A stretch of 6,110 bases of DNA, from the NCBI GenBank assembly GCA_002842255.1, contig PHCM01000096.1, forward strand, positions 1 to 6,110, read 5' to 3'. Shown here piece after piece: positions 5,327-6,110 of this stretch (the first letter of the stretch is position 1; each line of letters begins with the position of its first letter). The position numbers were made by a program, and so were the translations under genes. This DNA is from Betaproteobacteria bacterium HGW-Betaproteobacteria-2 (GTDB lineage Bacteria; Pseudomonadota; Gammaproteobacteria; Burkholderiales; Methylophilaceae). Below the pieces are notes generated by a model. That model made no database searches and had not been told where the DNA came from. It saw only the letters and a program-made list of their open reading frames with translations.

Positions 5327-6110
5327 ATGCGTTCTCTTTGCGGTTCTTCCTTGCCTGCATTTGGGCGCTTGCCCAGCGCCAGATGAAGCCGTCTGGAATT
5401 TCGGTGCCATCAAGGATATAGCTCAGCGCCTTGTATTTGCTCAAGGTGAGTGGCAAAGCGTCTTTTGCGCTGGGCTGTCCGCAGAGCAGAATCTGGTCGC
5501 CCGGCAGGAGCAGCATGTCGGTCTCCGGTTGCAGTATGTGCCGGTTGTCACGGAGCAGCAGCAGTGGCACAAGATCAAGCTTGCGCTCGCGGTCACTGGG
5601 GTCGCGTAGCAGGGTGTCGAGCGTGATGGATTTCTCCCAAGTCAGGAAGTCGTAGACGGCGGGAGCGTGATAGCGGTCGATAGTGATAGCCCAAGTCTCG
5701 GGGACGTTCTCACCGACTATACCGACCAGTTTGCTGATGAGCTGGTTGGCCCAGGCGTTGGTCTGGTTGCGTACCATGGACAGGAACTGTGCCAGTAGTG
5801 GCGAGATCATGTGAGCCAGACATTCGTGCGCGATGATGTCGCTGGGCTGCATTCTGATGTCGGCGTTGAAGTGCTCGAACAGGGGTTCGTTGTAACGCCT
5901 GTTTTTACGGATGACGACGAACAGTTCGGGGTTCATTTCGCGCGCGGTCATGACGATGGACAGGTTGTTGATGTCGTTGTCGGTGCCGGCAACAATGCCG
6001 ACAGCATCCCGGACGCCGGCTTCTTCCAGTGTCCGGGCCTCTGCACCGCTGCCGATGATGCAGTTCTCGCAGCCCGTCAGCTCAGGGTCTGCCTCGACGA
6101 TGGTGGTCGT
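5325..6110 (-). CDS. RCK/TrkA-type NAD-binding protein, probably potassium channel or transport component; 5' end beyond window
   Basis: The frame is open to the right edge. The 261 visible C-terminal codons end with ASAQMQARKNRKENA and a TAA inside the terminator. Visible residues 1-110 look like the second half of a Rossmann-type TrkA-N/RCK domain: ITIVEAD-like TTTIVEADPEL, then GAEARTLEEAGV, GTDNDINNLSIVMTARE, and ADIRMQPSDIIAHE. These match the conserved core of potassium-channel RCK domains. A C-terminal portion with LLLPGDQILLCG at about 200-211 resembles the end of a TrkA-C or second RCK domain. The tail with GFIWRW is like that of beta/gammaproteobacterial potassium-channel-family proteins. 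The nucleotide-binding GxGxxG motif and any pore helices must lie off the window, so channel subunit versus soluble regulator cannot be decided. A CxxC (Cys-Glu-Asn-Cys, visible residues 14-17) follows the acidic end of the beta-strand. It converges on the glycine-zipper gene. Confidence 0.82.
   Translation of the reverse strand, partial: TTTIVEADPELTGCENCIIGSGAEARTLEEAGVRDAVGIVAGTDNDINNLSIVMTAREMNPELFVVIRKNRRYNEPLFEHFNADIRMQPSDIIAHECLAHMISPLLAQFLSMVRNQTNAWANQLISKLVGIVGENVPETWAITIDRYHAPAVYDFLTWEKSITLDTLLRDPSDRERKLDLVPLLLLRDNRHILQPETDMLLLPGDQILLCGQPSAKDALPLTLSKYKALSYILDGTEIPDGFIWRWASAQMQARKNRKENA

Noticed and set aside
4511..5413. A 300-codon minus-strand open frame opposite the glycine-zipper gene
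   Set aside because: It runs antisense to a well-supported secreted protein with its own ribosome site, crosses the bidirectional terminator, and its predicted protein shows no recognisable domain. The high GC of the sense gene explains the open antisense frame.
1..6110. CRISPR array, insertion sequence, tRNA/rRNA or phage/defence gene
   Set aside because: No regularly spaced repeats, transposase-like frame, terminal inverted repeats with target duplications, or tRNA cloverleaf sequence was seen; gene content is housekeeping and envelope functions.

Overview
The window reads as ordinary chromosomal DNA of a Gram-negative proteobacterium, most likely a betaproteobacterium. The evidence is a single-chain (homodimeric-type) AceE, a Sec-exported glycine-zipper envelope protein, a potassium-channel-type RCK protein, and moderate-to-high GC coding sequence with strong GC preference at third codon positions. 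I see no transposase, integrase, tRNA, rRNA, CRISPR array, phage gene or defence gene. Genus cannot be settled from this sequence; a Nitrosomonadales/Methylophilaceae-like organism is only a guess.

Layout. Positions 1-2361 (minus strand) hold the first 787 codons of aceE, the pyruvate dehydrogenase E1 component; about the last 100 residues lie beyond the left edge. Positions 2362-2647 are a divergent intergenic region rich in inverted repeats, with candidate promoters for both directions. Positions 2648-4120 (plus) encode a 490-residue M17 (leucyl aminopeptidase family) metallopeptidase. It overlaps by 11 bp a 105-residue YdhR-family protein (4110-4427), forming a two-gene operon. A 146-bp spacer follows with a near-perfect 25-bp palindrome, two 8-bp direct repeats one helical turn apart, and a small leader hairpin. 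It leads to 4574-5269 (plus), a secreted glycine-zipper 2TM-domain protein. A strong bidirectional intrinsic terminator (5295-5326) separates it from a convergent minus-strand gene (5325 to beyond 6110) that encodes the C-terminal part of an RCK/TrkA-type potassium channel or transport regulator.

How the genes relate. The divergent promoter region sets central carbon entry into the TCA cycle (AceE) back to back with a cytosolic peptidase operon. The glycine-zipper gene looks like an independent single-gene unit with its own regulatory region, and the RCK gene belongs to a transcription unit entering from the right. No new multi-gene system is evident. The most interesting material is regulatory: a sigma-54-like element before the peptidase gene, overlapping alternative inverted repeats before aceE, and a response-regulator-like tandem repeat before the glycine-zipper gene. 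The peptidase also belongs to a divergent M17 subgroup in which all metal ligands are kept but the surrounding motifs are changed.
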